A stretch of 64,000 nt of DNA from Maricaulis virginensis (GTDB taxonomy: Bacteria > Pseudomonadota > Alphaproteobacteria > Caulobacterales > Maricaulaceae), in assembly GCF_027922185.1 (NCBI RefSeq), contig NZ_BSFE01000004.1, positions 248,001-312,000 of the forward strand, written 5' to 3'. Of this stretch, positions 15,734-24,617 are shown piece after piece (position 1 is the first letter of the stretch; every line of letters starts with the position of its first letter). The position numbers were made by a program, and so were the translations under genes. The notes under the pieces were generated by a model. That model worked only from the letters and a program-made list of their open reading frames with translations. It was not told where the DNA came from and did no database searches.

Positions 15734-18016
15734 GTGTTCAATCGTCAATTCCTGCTGGCCGGAACGGCCGGCATCCTGGTTTTCGGACTGGCTCAACCAG
15801 CAATGCCCCAGGAGGCGGCGGACAGCAGCGCGGATGTCATCACCATCCTGGGCGAGAAGATCGAACGCTCGCTGCAGGACACGCCTACCAGTGTTGCGGT
15901 CACCACGGCCGAGCGGATCGGGAACGAGAATATCCGCACCCTGTTCGATATCGTGAACCGCACCGCCAATGTCGGCGAGACCTACGGCCCGACCGAATTC
16001 ACCATCCGCGGCATCGCCAGCCATAATGTGTCCGGCGGCGGCACGGGCGGGCTGGCCAGCATCTATGTCGACGGCGTGGCCGTGCCGGACGGCGTGACCG
16101 GCACCTCGGCCGGCCCCTTCAACATGTGGGATGTCGAGCAGGTTGAAATCCTGCGCGGTCCGCAATCCACCCTGCAGGGCCGCAACTCGCTGGCCGGCGC
16201 GATTGTCGTCCAGTCGCGCGCGCCGACCTGGGATTGGGATGCCCGCGCCCGCCTGTCCGCGACGGATCAGGACGATGTCACCCTCTCTTTCGCCGGCGGC
16301 GGCCCGATCGTCGAGGACCAGGTCGCGTTCCGCATCGCCATCGAGAACCGCGAGTTTGACGGCATTGTCGGCAATCCGACCCGCGGCGGCACGGTCGACA
16401 GCGTGTCCAACCTGCACGCCCGTGCGCGCTTGCTGATCGAACCGGAAGCCGTGCCCGGCCTGTCGGTCCTGGGCAGCTATACGCATTACGAGCAGGAGTC
16501 GGGCTATCCCTACACCTATATCCGTACCGACACGCCGGACTTCTTCGACAACCGGATCAACACGTCCGACGCGCCAAATTCCAACGATTCAACGACCGAC
16601 ATGGTCACGCTCAATATCGACTACGCGCTGGCCGACCGGGTCGTGCTGACCAGTCTGACCGCCTGGAGCCTGGTCGACACCTATCTGCAGTATGACAACG
16701 ATCTCAGCGCCCAGCCCGCAGCCTATGGCGACACGGACAACGAGACCGAGACCCTGACCCAGGAATTCCGCCTCGACTATTCCGGCGACCGCCTGACAGG
16801 CCTCGTCGGCCTCTACCTGTCGGATCGCGAGGTCGACAATGCGAGCTCCAGCCTCACGCTCGTGAATACGCCGGAAACCACCCTGGTCGGCGTGCTGCAG
16901 GGCCCGCCCTTCGGGCTCGATGCCGCCACGGCCGCCTTCGCCGCCGGCCTCTACGTGTCGGCGCTGCCGCAGATTGCGGTCTCCTACGGATCGCAGGCCC
17001 CGTCCTCGATCGAGACTTCGGCCCTGTTCGCCGACGGCCGGTTCGAGCTGACGCCCAGGCTGACCCTGCTCGGCGGCTTCCGCTATGACCGCGAGACCTA
17101 CACCATCACCTCGGACCAGACGGCGGTGTTTGCCGGCACCTATCCGGACCCGGCCCTGTACGGTCCCTACGCCCCGGTCATTGCGGGCCTGAACCAGGTC
17201 GTCGATCTCTTCGTCGCCCAGGCGGGCGCCTCGGCGCCGACGGACTCGCGCGATTTCGAGGCCTTCCTGCCCAAGCTCGGCCTGACCTACAACTGGACCG
17301 ACGATCTCTCGACCAGCGCCATCGTGCAGCGCGGCTACCGGTCCGGCGGCTCGACCGTCAACATCGCCCGCTCGACCGTCGTGCCCTACGATCCCGAATA
17401 CACCTGGAACTACGAGTTCTCGCTGCGCTCGCTGTGGCTGGACGGCGACCTCTCGGTCAATGCCAACGCCTATTACATCGACTGGACCGACCAGCAGGTG
17501 TGGGTCAATCTCGGTCTCAACGACTTCGACACCCAGACCGAAAATGCCGGCAGCTCGCATCTTTACGGGTTCGAGCTGGAAGTCGCCCACCGGATATCCC
17601 GCGGCTTCGACTGGTATGCCTCGCTCGGCCACACCAAGACCGAATTCGACGATTTCGTCATCGTCAATGGCAGCTCCACCGACGACCTGTCCGGCTCCGA
17701 ATTCGCCTACGCCCCGGCCTGGACGCTGGCCGCCGGCGCGAACTGGACCTGGAGCAACGGCCTCTTTGCCAATCTCAACGGCAGCCATCGCAGCGAGGAA
17801 TACACGGTCACCGGCGTCAGCCAGGCCGGATCGGAAGTCGCCGCACGGACGCTCGTCAACGGGTCTGTCGGCTATGAACAGGACAGCTGGGCGGTGTCGC
17901 TCTTCGTCAACAACGTGTTCGACGAGGACTATTTCCAGTACCGGCGGAGCAATCTTCCCTACGCCATCCTCGGCCAGCCGCGGGTTGTCGGCGTCACGCT
18001 CGAGACGAACTGGTGA
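15734..18016 (+). CDS. TonB-dependent outer-membrane receptor
   Basis: This is a 760-residue TonB-dependent receptor that transports a substrate across the outer membrane, probably a ferric siderophore. The GTG start is preceded by GAGGGGG at good spacing and gives a clean signal peptide (VFNRQFLLAGTAGILVFGLA, cleaved near QPAMPQ). An upstream ATG at 15662 would translate through the Fur-like box and is rejected. The plug domain shows EFTIRGIASHNV and VEQVEILRGPQSTLQGRNSLAG. The barrel ends LGQPRVVGVTLETNW, with a terminal aromatic. It is the first gene of a cassette with a membrane protein and a PepSY protein, overlapping the next gene by four bases. Confidence 0.93.
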   Translation: MFNRQFLLAGTAGILVFGLAQPAMPQEAADSSADVITILGEKIERSLQDTPTSVAVTTAERIGNENIRTLFDIVNRTANVGETYGPTEFTIRGIASHNVSGGGTGGLASIYVDGVAVPDGVTGTSAGPFNMWDVEQVEILRGPQSTLQGRNSLAGAIVVQSRAPTWDWDARARLSATDQDDVTLSFAGGGPIVEDQVAFRIAIENREFDGIVGNPTRGGTVDSVSNLHARARLLIEPEAVPGLSVLGSYTHYEQESGYPYTYIRTDTPDFFDNRINTSDAPNSNDSTTDMVTLNIDYALADRVVLTSLTAWSLVDTYLQYDNDLSAQPAAYGDTDNETETLTQEFRLDYSGDRLTGLVGLYLSDREVDNASSSLTLVNTPETTLVGVLQGPPFGLDAATAAFAAGLYVSALPQIAVSYGSQAPSSIETSALFADGRFELTPRLTLLGGFRYDRETYTITSDQTAVFAGTYPDPALYGPYAPVIAGLNQVVDLFVAQAGASAPTDSRDFEAFLPKLGLTYNWTDDLSTSAIVQRGYRSGGSTVNIARSTVVPYDPEYTWNYEFSLRSLWLDGDLSVNANAYYIDWTDQQVWVNLGLNDFDTQTENAGSSHLYGFELEVAHRISRGFDWYASLGHTKTEFDDFVIVNGSSTDDLSGSEFAYAPAWTLAAGANWTWSNGLFANLNGSHRSEEYTVTGVSQAGSEVAARTLVNGSVGYEQDSWAVSLFVNNVFDEDYFQYRRSNLPYAILGQPRVVGVTLETNW

Positions 18017-18576
18017 CCGGCGCCCTCGTCATTCCAGCGCTTGTCGCGACCGGGATCGCCGCAGCCTTCACGCTCCGGCAGGCCTGGCGGCATCCCTCCG
18101 CTGCCAGGCCGGTCCTGATCCTGGCGGGCTGGGCAGCCGTGTCTGCGCTTGTCGTGATCGCCGCCATCGCCCTCGGCCCGGCCCGGGGCCCCGCCTTCGC
18201 CATGGCCCTGATGCCGGCCGGCGCCCTGGCGCTGGTCGCGACCGGCGTGAAGCGGCGCGAGGCGAATGGCCGCGTGGCCCGGTCGCGGGCGCTGGAGCCC
18301 TCCCTGCGCGGCGCGAAGATCTGGCGCGGCATCATCCGCACCCTCGTCGCGGCGCCGCTGGGCTGTGTCGTCTCGCTCACCCTGGGCATCGCCTGGACCG
18401 TCTGGTTTCCCTCCGACCCGCAGACGCGGATCGTACTGGGCGGTGCGCTGGTGCCTGTCCTGTGGGCCGGCGCCATGGCCTGGGCCCTGACCGATGACCG
18501 CATCCTGCGTCCCGCCCTCACCATGATCGCGCTGACCCTGGCAGGCGCTGCGCTGATCGCAATCGAAGGCTTCTGA
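18013..18576 (+). CDS. Hypothetical multi-pass membrane protein of the receptor cassette
   Basis: This 187-residue protein has about five hydrophobic segments and a short Arg-rich cytoplasmic loop (VKRREANGRVARSRALEPSL). It starts with GTG overlapping the receptor stop (GTGA), so it is translationally coupled. It ends 1 bp before the PepSY gene. Small membrane proteins of unknown role sit in this position in several TonB-receptor/PepSY clusters. A function in inner-membrane iron handling is an inference from context. Confidence 0.78.
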   Translation: MTGALVIPALVATGIAAAFTLRQAWRHPSAARPVLILAGWAAVSALVVIAAIALGPARGPAFAMALMPAGALALVATGVKRREANGRVARSRALEPSLRGAKIWRGIIRTLVAAPLGCVVSLTLGIAWTVWFPSDPQTRIVLGGALVPVLWAGAMAWALTDDRILRPALTMIALTLAGAALIAIEGF

Positions 18577-18577
18577 C

Positions 18578-20080
18578 ATGGCTGAACGACAACGCACCCG
18601 GGCCAGGACGATCTGGCCGCGCATGTCCGCACCTTTCGTGCAGGCCGTGCTCGCCGGCCACTCCTCGCTGGGTCTCGCCTTTGCCGCGCTGATCTATCTG
18701 GTCTGCTTTTCCGGCACGGTGGCGGTCCTGGTCCATGATTTCGAGCGCTGGGAAACGCCGGTGGTCGCGCCTGTCGAGGCGGCGGGGCCGGATACCGCAG
18801 TCGCGACGGCCCGGAGCTTTCTTTCCGGGCATCCGGCGACCGAGCACATCTTCATCTCCCTGCCCGACATCAATTCGCCGCGCACGCGCGTTTACGCCGA
18901 GCTGCATGACGGGGAGATTCTGGAGGGCTTCGCCGGCACGGACGGCACCTGGCCCGGCCCGGCGCAGACGCCCTGGTCGGCTTTCATGCTCGGCCTGCAT
19001 ATCGACCTCCACCTGCCGCACGCTGTCGGCTCCTTTGTGGTGGGCATGACCGGAGTGGCGCTGCTCTCCCTGCTGATCTCGGGCCTCCTGTCGCATCCGC
19101 GCATCTTCCGCGACGCCTTCCATATCAGGCTGGGCGGCACGAAACGCCTGCAGGAGGCCGACCTGCACAACCGGGCCGGCATCTGGGCCCTGCCCTTCCA
19201 CATCGTCATCGCGCTGACCGGCGCGCTGCTGGGCCTGACGACGCTGATCGCCGGCACGCTGGCGCTCGCCTTCTTCAAGGGTGATGTGGAACAGACCTAT
19301 GCGCTCTTCTTCCCGCCCGCGCTGGAGGACGACACCACGCCCGCGCCGATCCCCGATCTCGAGGCCATCCTGGCCGACGCTGCGGCCCGTGCGCCCGGTG
19401 CCGAGCTGCGCATGCTGCGCCTGGACCATCCGGGCGAGACCGGCCAATCCGTTCATGTCACAATGGGTTATGCCGACAAGCTCGCCTTCGGCGACAGCTA
19501 TATCTATGACGGCAATGGCGCCCTGTTCCACAGCGAACAGGTGTCCGAAAGCTCACTGGGCACCCGCATCCTGCAGACGATCGGCCCCTATCATTTCGGC
19601 TGGTTTGCCGGCTGGATTTCCAAGATCGCCTACATTCTCCTGGGCGCCGCACTGACCTGGGTGACCAGCACCGGCGTTGCCATCTGGACCGCCCGCCGCC
19701 GCTCCAAGGGCCACCCCGCCCCTGTCACGGAACGTCTGTGGGCCGCAACCGTGTGGAGCCAGCCTTTCGCCTATGCGCTCTCCGCCCTGACTGCGCTCGT
19801 GTGGCCCGGGCCCGATCCGCTGCTCGTCTGGGCCATCGCGACCGGGCTGTGCCTGGGCCTGACGGTGCCATTCGGACCCGTCGCCCTGTCCGCCGGCCTG
19901 CGCGTCGCGAGTGCGGTCCTGCTGACTGCCCTGCCCCTGGCGCACGTGCTGCGGCATGGCGCCGGCTATGCCGATCCGATGGCCTGGGTGATCAATGCCG
20001 GCCTCCTGGCGGGCGCCGCCCTGATCGCCCTCAGTCTCGCCTGGCGCGCAGCCCCGGCTCGCCAGTCCAGCATGGCCTGA
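18578..20080 (+). CDS. PepSY-associated transmembrane protein (putative iron-uptake reductase type)
   Basis: This 500-residue inner-membrane protein of the PepSY-TM family begins with the typical helix HSSLGLAFAALIYLVCFSGTVAVL. A periplasmic PepSY-like region follows, then further helices with conserved histidines (FHIVIALTGALLGLTT, YHFGWFAGWISKIAYILLGA) and a C-terminal helix bundle. Family members occur next to siderophore receptors and are thought to help reduce or release iron. It is the third gene of the cassette, which probably acts as receptor, accessory protein and inner-membrane reductase. Confidence 0.85.
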   Translation: MAERQRTRARTIWPRMSAPFVQAVLAGHSSLGLAFAALIYLVCFSGTVAVLVHDFERWETPVVAPVEAAGPDTAVATARSFLSGHPATEHIFISLPDINSPRTRVYAELHDGEILEGFAGTDGTWPGPAQTPWSAFMLGLHIDLHLPHAVGSFVVGMTGVALLSLLISGLLSHPRIFRDAFHIRLGGTKRLQEADLHNRAGIWALPFHIVIALTGALLGLTTLIAGTLALAFFKGDVEQTYALFFPPALEDDTTPAPIPDLEAILADAAARAPGAELRMLRLDHPGETGQSVHVTMGYADKLAFGDSYIYDGNGALFHSEQVSESSLGTRILQTIGPYHFGWFAGWISKIAYILLGAALTWVTSTGVAIWTARRRSKGHPAPVTERLWAATVWSQPFAYALSALTALVWPGPDPLLVWAIATGLCLGLTVPFGPVALSAGLRVASAVLLTALPLAHVLRHGAGYADPMAWVINAGLLAGAALIALSLAWRAAPARQSSMA

Positions 20081-20162
20081 AACCCGGACGCTGCCCGCCG
20101 GGGGCCGACAAATCGCCCCATTCGCCCTATATTGGGGAGTATAGCCACGAAAGAGGTACGGA

Positions 20163-20288
20163 ATGTCTATTCTGAACTCCCAAGAGGCTCGCCAGGGTGA
20201 AAAGGGACATGGCGTGCGTTGGGTCCTGGGGATCTCCACCGCCGCAGCCGCGATTGCGCTCCTGCTTTTCCTGGTTGCGAACGCCTGA
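20163..20288 (+). CDS. 41-residue single-helix membrane microprotein
   Basis: This short open frame starts with ATG preceded by AGAGG at good spacing. It encodes a polar N-terminus (MSILNSQEARQGEKGHGVRW), one transmembrane helix (VLGISTAAAAIALLLFLVAN) and stops two residues later. The clear ribosome binding site, the hydrophobicity pattern and the isolated position between two genes support it as real. It lies 82 bp after the PepSY gene, so it may belong to that operon or have its own promoter. The function is unknown. Confidence 0.65.
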   Translation: MSILNSQEARQGEKGHGVRWVLGISTAAAAIALLLFLVANA

Positions 20289-20392
20289 CGGGCGTCACCC
20301 CATCGACGGCCTCTGCACCATCGGCCGCGGCGGCTTTCCCGCGGCGCGAATATGCCTAGACTGATCGTCCACGGCGGACGAACGGGCAGACC

Positions 20393-21085
20393 ATGTCGGA
20401 TTATTACGGGGTTATCGGCTTCCTGCTGATTGCAGGCGGGTTTTCCTGGCTGGTCGATCACAGCCCGTTCTCGAAACACACGCTGTCGCGCGCGATGGAC
20501 GTGCACCGGCGCCGCTGGATGGAAGGCATGGCCAACCGCCAGGTGCGGATCATGGACAGCCAGATCATCGCCGGACTGCAGAACGGCATCGCCTTCTTCG
20601 CCTCGACCGCCCTTCTGGGTATCGGCGCGGCCTTCACGCTCATCACCGCGCTCGATCCGGTGATGAGCGCCGTGCAGGACGTGCCCTTTCTCGACGCCTC
20701 CTCGCGCCTGCAATGGGAGGTGATGTCGCTGGGCCTGCTGGTGATCTACGCCTATGCCTTCTTCAAGTTCGGCTGGGCCTACCGGCTGGTGAACTATTCC
20801 GCCATGCTGCTCGGCGCGACGCCGGACACCGGCCGCGACGCGGCCGCCTCGGAAGACATCCTGGCCGCCGCCCGCCGGGCCGGCGCGATGAATGTCGTCG
20901 CCGGACGCCAGTTCAACAGAGGCCTGCGCACGCTCTTCATGTCGATCGGTTATCTGGCCTGGATCGGCGGCCCGGCCGCCCAGATCCTGGTGACGCTGGC
21001 TGTCGCGGCGATCCTGATCTACCGGCAGTTCGCCAGCCCCGCCCTTGCGGCACTGAAGGCCGGCGACACGCCCGCCCGAGGCTAG
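20393..21085 (+). CDS. DUF599 family membrane protein
   Basis: This 230-residue protein has four to five transmembrane helices. The family-type segment HRRRWMEGMANRQVRIMDSQIIAGLQNGIAFFAS (residues about 38-71) and the later NYSAMLLGATP and AARRAGAMNVVAGRQFNRGLRTLF match DUF599. Members are conserved membrane proteins without an established role. It is flanked by the microprotein and an AbgT transporter on the same strand, with no strong sign of operon coupling. Confidence 0.85.
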   Translation: MSDYYGVIGFLLIAGGFSWLVDHSPFSKHTLSRAMDVHRRRWMEGMANRQVRIMDSQIIAGLQNGIAFFASTALLGIGAAFTLITALDPVMSAVQDVPFLDASSRLQWEVMSLGLLVIYAYAFFKFGWAYRLVNYSAMLLGATPDTGRDAAASEDILAAARRAGAMNVVAGRQFNRGLRTLFMSIGYLAWIGGPAAQILVTLAVAAILIYRQFASPALAALKAGDTPARG

Positions 21086-21179
21086 ATCGCGCGCCGACTG
21101 CCCCGGCAGGCCCGGAAAACATTGCACTTTGTTCCCGAACGCGTCCATTTTGCCCCGGCAACAAGTCTGGGGAGATGAC

Positions 21180-22709
21180 ATGAGCCTGGGGAATTCGATA
21201 CTCAACGCCGTCGAGCGTGCCGGCAACCGCCTGCCCGATCCGGTAACGATCTTCTTCATCCTGATCGGCGTGGTGATGATGGCCTCGCTGGGTCTGTCGA
21301 TGCTGGGCGTATCCGTCGAACACCCCGTTACCGGTGAAACGATCGAGGTCGTGAACCTGCTCACCGGTGCCCAGTTGCAAAACCTCCTGGTCAACATGCC
21401 GGCGGTTCTCACCGGCTTCGCCCCGCTCGGCATGGTCCTCGTGGTCATGATCGGCGCCGGTGTCGCAGAAAAGACCGGCCTGCTGGCAGCGGGCATGCGC
21501 GGCATGGTGTCCGGCGTCTCCAACATGCTCCTGACCCCGACACTCGTCTTCGCAGGCGTCATGGGCAATCTCGCCGTCGACTCCGGCTATATCGTCATGG
21601 TGCCGCTCGGCGCGGTCGTGTTCGCCGCCGTCGGCCGCCATCCGGTTGCAGGCCTGGCAGCGGTCTTCGCCGGCGTCTCTGCCGGCTTCTCCGCCAATCT
21701 GGTCGTCACCTCGCTCGAACCCCTTCTCTTCGGCATCACCCAGACGGCCGCCCGCTCCATCGAAACCGGATGGACGCTGAACAATCTGGGCAATTACTAC
21801 TTCACCATCGCCCTCACACCGGTGCTGGTCGTGGTCGGCACGCTCGTTAACAACTACATCGTCGAGCCGCGCCTTGGCACCTGGAAGCGCCCCGCCGACT
21901 TCGCCGAGCCCGAAGACAGCGGAACCCTGTCGCCGAACGAGCGCAAGGGGCTGGCCTGGGCGGGTATCTCCATCCTCGTCATGATCGCCCTCATTCTCGT
22001 GATGACCGTGCCGTCCAACGGCATCCTGCGCGGTGCCGATGGCGGACTGGGGCCCTTCTTCCGCTCCATCGTCGGAATCCTGATGATTGTCTTCCTCGTT
22101 GCCGGCGGGCTCTACGGCGTGGCCGTCGGTACCGTGAAGTCAGACCGTGACCTCGTCCAGCTCGGCACGAAGTCCATGGCCGATATGGGCGGATACATCA
22201 TCCTTGCCTTCGCCATGGCGCACTTCATCGCCCTGTTCGGGGCATCCGAGATCGACACCGTCATCGCCATCTCGGGCGCAGAGGGGCTCCAGGCGCTGAA
22301 CCTGCCCGCTCCGATGCTGATTATCAGCATGGTTCTGCTGGTCGCCGTGCTCAATCTGTTCATGGGCTCGGCCTCGGCCAAATGGGCACTGCTGGCGCCG
22401 ATCTTCGTGCCGATGCTGATGCTGCTGGGCATTTCGCCGGAAGGTTCGACGCTGGCCTATCGCATGGGCGACCAGGCCACCAACATCATCACGCCGCTGA
22501 TGCCCTACCTGCCGCTCATCCTGATTTTCGCCCAGCGCTACGTGCCGGAATTCGGCCTGGGCAGCCTGATCGCAACCATGCTGCCCTACTCCATCGCCAT
22601 TCTGGTGACGTCGATCCTGATGATGGCGGTCTGGTTCATGCTCGGACTGCCGCTGGGTCCCGGCGGGGCGGAGTTCTTCTACGAACTTCCCGCCGGAGCC
22701 TCCGGCTAG
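21180..22709 (+). CDS. AbgT family transporter
   Basis: This 509-residue inner-membrane transporter belongs to the AbgT family, whose members import p-aminobenzoyl-glutamate or export antifolates such as sulfonamides. The N-terminus NAVERAGNRLPDPVTIFFIL is the family signature, and conserved stretches include GNLAVDSGYIVMVPLGAVVF, FSANLVVTSLEPLLFGIT and MGSASAKWALLAPIFVPMLM. About twelve helices are visible. The ATG at 21180 follows GGGGAG at 5-6 bases. It stands alone, so the substrate cannot be inferred from neighbours. Confidence 0.93.
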   Translation: MSLGNSILNAVERAGNRLPDPVTIFFILIGVVMMASLGLSMLGVSVEHPVTGETIEVVNLLTGAQLQNLLVNMPAVLTGFAPLGMVLVVMIGAGVAEKTGLLAAGMRGMVSGVSNMLLTPTLVFAGVMGNLAVDSGYIVMVPLGAVVFAAVGRHPVAGLAAVFAGVSAGFSANLVVTSLEPLLFGITQTAARSIETGWTLNNLGNYYFTIALTPVLVVVGTLVNNYIVEPRLGTWKRPADFAEPEDSGTLSPNERKGLAWAGISILVMIALILVMTVPSNGILRGADGGLGPFFRSIVGILMIVFLVAGGLYGVAVGTVKSDRDLVQLGTKSMADMGGYIILAFAMAHFIALFGASEIDTVIAISGAEGLQALNLPAPMLIISMVLLVAVLNLFMGSASAKWALLAPIFVPMLMLLGISPEGSTLAYRMGDQATNIITPLMPYLPLILIFAQRYVPEFGLGSLIATMLPYSIAILVTSILMMAVWFMLGLPLGPGGAEFFYELPAGASG

Positions 22710-22804
22710 CGCCCGGCACATCCGCGGCCGGGACACATAGGCCGGGACACCGTATCTTAAGACGGCTCTGCTCTCTTGTCGGATCGATACAGGAGAGCCG
22801 GGCA

Positions 22805-23632
22805 ATGGCATCTGGAAAATCGGCCTGCAATCTGTGCCACTCTCGCGGGAAAGCGCGCTTCCCGCAAAAAATCCGCATGGCCTACCAGCCCATCGTCGAC
22901 ATCGCCGCAGGCCGGGTCTTCGCCCACGAAGCCCTGGTCCGCGGCGAGAACGGTGAAGGGGCCGGCCACGTGCTGGCGCAGATCACGGACGAGAACCGCT
23001 ATAATTTCGACCAGACCTGTCGCGTGCAGGCGATCGAGACCGCAAGCCGGATCGGCGTGCCGACGGCCATCAGCATCAATTTCATGCCGAATGCGGTCTA
23101 CGAACCGGCCAATTGCATCTGCACCACGCTGCGCACGGCCAGAAAGACCGGAATGCCCCTGGACCGCATCATCTTCGAGTTCACCGAGAACGAGGACATG
23201 ACGGACCACTCGATGCTGAACGATATCATCGACGAATATGCCCGCCACGGCCTGCGTACGGCGATCGACGATTTCGGATCCGGATATTCCGGCCTCAACA
23301 AGCTCGCCCGCCTGCAGCCCGACTACGTCAAGCTGGACATGGACCTGACCCGCGGCCTCGACAGCGACCGCCGGCGCCAGGCCATTGTACGGCACACCAC
23401 CCGGCTGTGCGAGGAATTGGGGATTGCCGTCATCGCCGAAGGGATCGAGACCGTTGGCGAAATGACCGCCGTCCGGGATGCGGGGATCCACCTCATCCAG
23501 GGCTATCTGTTCAGCAAACCCCGGCTGGAAGACTTTTATCGCGACAGCGAGATACTCAAAGCCTTCCTGCCGGAGGACCGCAGAACGGGCGCCGCCCCTG
23601 AAACCGGCGAGCGGAGACAGGCAGCCGGCTAG
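22805..23632 (+). CDS. Stand-alone EAL-domain cyclic-di-GMP phosphodiesterase
   Basis: This 275-residue protein consists almost only of an EAL domain, which hydrolyses cyclic di-GMP. Catalytic elements are intact: the EAL motif (residues 42-44, HEALVRG), the asparagine in INFMPNAV, the glutamate in FEFTENE, the metal pair in DDFGSGYSGL, the lysine in VKLDMD, EGIET and QGYLFSKP. It is therefore predicted to be active. No sensor domain is present, but the short N-terminus has a CNLC motif (Cys8, Cys11). GGAG lies at good spacing before the ATG at 22805. It converges with the dehydrogenase gene across the palindromic repeats. Confidence 0.93.
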   Translation: MASGKSACNLCHSRGKARFPQKIRMAYQPIVDIAAGRVFAHEALVRGENGEGAGHVLAQITDENRYNFDQTCRVQAIETASRIGVPTAISINFMPNAVYEPANCICTTLRTARKTGMPLDRIIFEFTENEDMTDHSMLNDIIDEYARHGLRTAIDDFGSGYSGLNKLARLQPDYVKLDMDLTRGLDSDRRRQAIVRHTTRLCEELGIAVIAEGIETVGEMTAVRDAGIHLIQGYLFSKPRLEDFYRDSEILKAFLPEDRRTGAAPETGERRQAAG

Positions 23633-23741
23633 AGCGTGATCAGGTGAAGTGGGAACCGGTTCACCGGTTCGATCACGCGACCGCTCAAGTCGAGCGTGAT
23701 CAGGTGAAGTGGGAACCGGTTCACCGGTTCGATCACGCGAC
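23632..23741. repeat. Tandem 60-bp repeat with internal palindrome (two copies)
   Basis: A 50-base block (23632-23681) recurs without mismatch at 23692-23741, a period of exactly 60 bases. Each copy has outer arms GCGTGATC and GATCACGC (first copy 23634-23641 and 23671-23678) around an inner GTGGGAACCGGTTCACC core. The core resembles the dispersed GGGAACCGGTT palindrome of many alphaproteobacterial intergenic regions. It lies between two convergent genes and may act as a bidirectional terminator or mRNA stabiliser. Confidence 0.85.
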
Positions 23742-23817
23742 TACTCAGGATTCCGGAGCAGGGGCGATTCCGCAGAAAACGATCCTGCTCCAGGCCGGCA
23801 CCCGCACTGTGGCGGCA

Positions 23818-24579
23818 TTATTTCGTGATCGAAACGCCGCCATCGGCGAGATGGGCGGTGCCGGTCACAAAGCTCGACAGATCGCTGGCCAGGTATAGCG
23901 CTGCGCCGGCGATCTCGTCGGGATCGGCGATGCGTCCGAGCGCGTGAATACCCTCGACATAGGCCCGGATCTCGTCGGTCGTGGCAAACTGGGCCGCCAT
24001 CGCGGTGTCGGTGCCACCCGGCAGCAGCGCATTGACACGCACGCCGCGCGGCCCCGCCTCGGCGGCCAGCGCCTGTACCAGTCCGATCAGACCGGCCTTG
24101 CCGGCGGAATAGACGCTCATGCCCGGCATGCCGGCCGTGTGGCCGACAAAGGAGCCGGTGAAAATCAGCGAACCGCCGCCGCGGGCATAAAGCGCGGGCA
24201 GCTGGAAACGGGCCGCATGGAAAGCGCTCGTCAGATTGGCGTCCAGGGTGGCGTGCCAGTTCTGCGCGGTCTGCTGTTCGATCGGTGCGAGATCACCCAG
24301 CCCACCGGCATTGTTGAAGGCGATATCCAGCCCGCCGAAATGCTGCATGGCCGTCTCGACCAGGCGTTCGGCAAGGACCGGGTCAGCCGCGTCGCCGGCA
24401 ATTGCCAGCACCTCGCCACCGGCGTCACGGATTTCGCCGGCGACGCGATCCAGCGCCTCCGGCCCGCGGGCGTTGATCACCAGGCGGGCGCCCTCATGCG
24501 CAAAGCGCAGGGCGGCCGAACGGCCGATCCCTGCGCTGGCACCTGTGATAATGGCAGTCTTGTTCGTCAGAAGTGACAT
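23818..24579 (-). CDS. Short-chain dehydrogenase/reductase (SDR) family oxidoreductase
   Basis: This 253-residue classical SDR has the NAD(P)-binding motif TGASAGIG at residues 12-19 and the NNAG motif at 89-92. The catalytic serine is near 143 (FTGSFVG) and the YxxxK pair is Tyr157/Lys161 (YSAGK). The C-terminus GTAHLADGGVSITK is typical. NADPH preference is plausible from INARGPEALDR but not certain. The substrate is unknown. It stands alone, upstream of the palindromic repeats and 38 bp from the helicase stop. Confidence 0.93.
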   Translation of the reverse strand: MSLLTNKTAIITGASAGIGRSAALRFAHEGARLVINARGPEALDRVAGEIRDAGGEVLAIAGDAADPVLAERLVETAMQHFGGLDIAFNNAGGLGDLAPIEQQTAQNWHATLDANLTSAFHAARFQLPALYARGGGSLIFTGSFVGHTAGMPGMSVYSAGKAGLIGLVQALAAEAGPRGVRVNALLPGGTDTAMAAQFATTDEIRAYVEGIHALGRIADPDEIAGAALYLASDLSSFVTGTAHLADGGVSITK

Positions 24580-24617
24580 GATGCGTCCTCGTCAGTTGGA
24601 AACGAGGCACACCCTGA

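Noticed and set aside
23632..23741. Possible CRISPR array
   Set aside because: There are only two copies of a long palindromic unit with a 10-base spacer and no cas genes nearby; it is a REP-like tandem duplication.
23644..23898. A plus-strand frame across the tandem 60-bp repeats
   Set aside because: It encodes a repeated peptide only because the DNA repeat length is divisible by three, and it then overlaps the dehydrogenase gene antisense.
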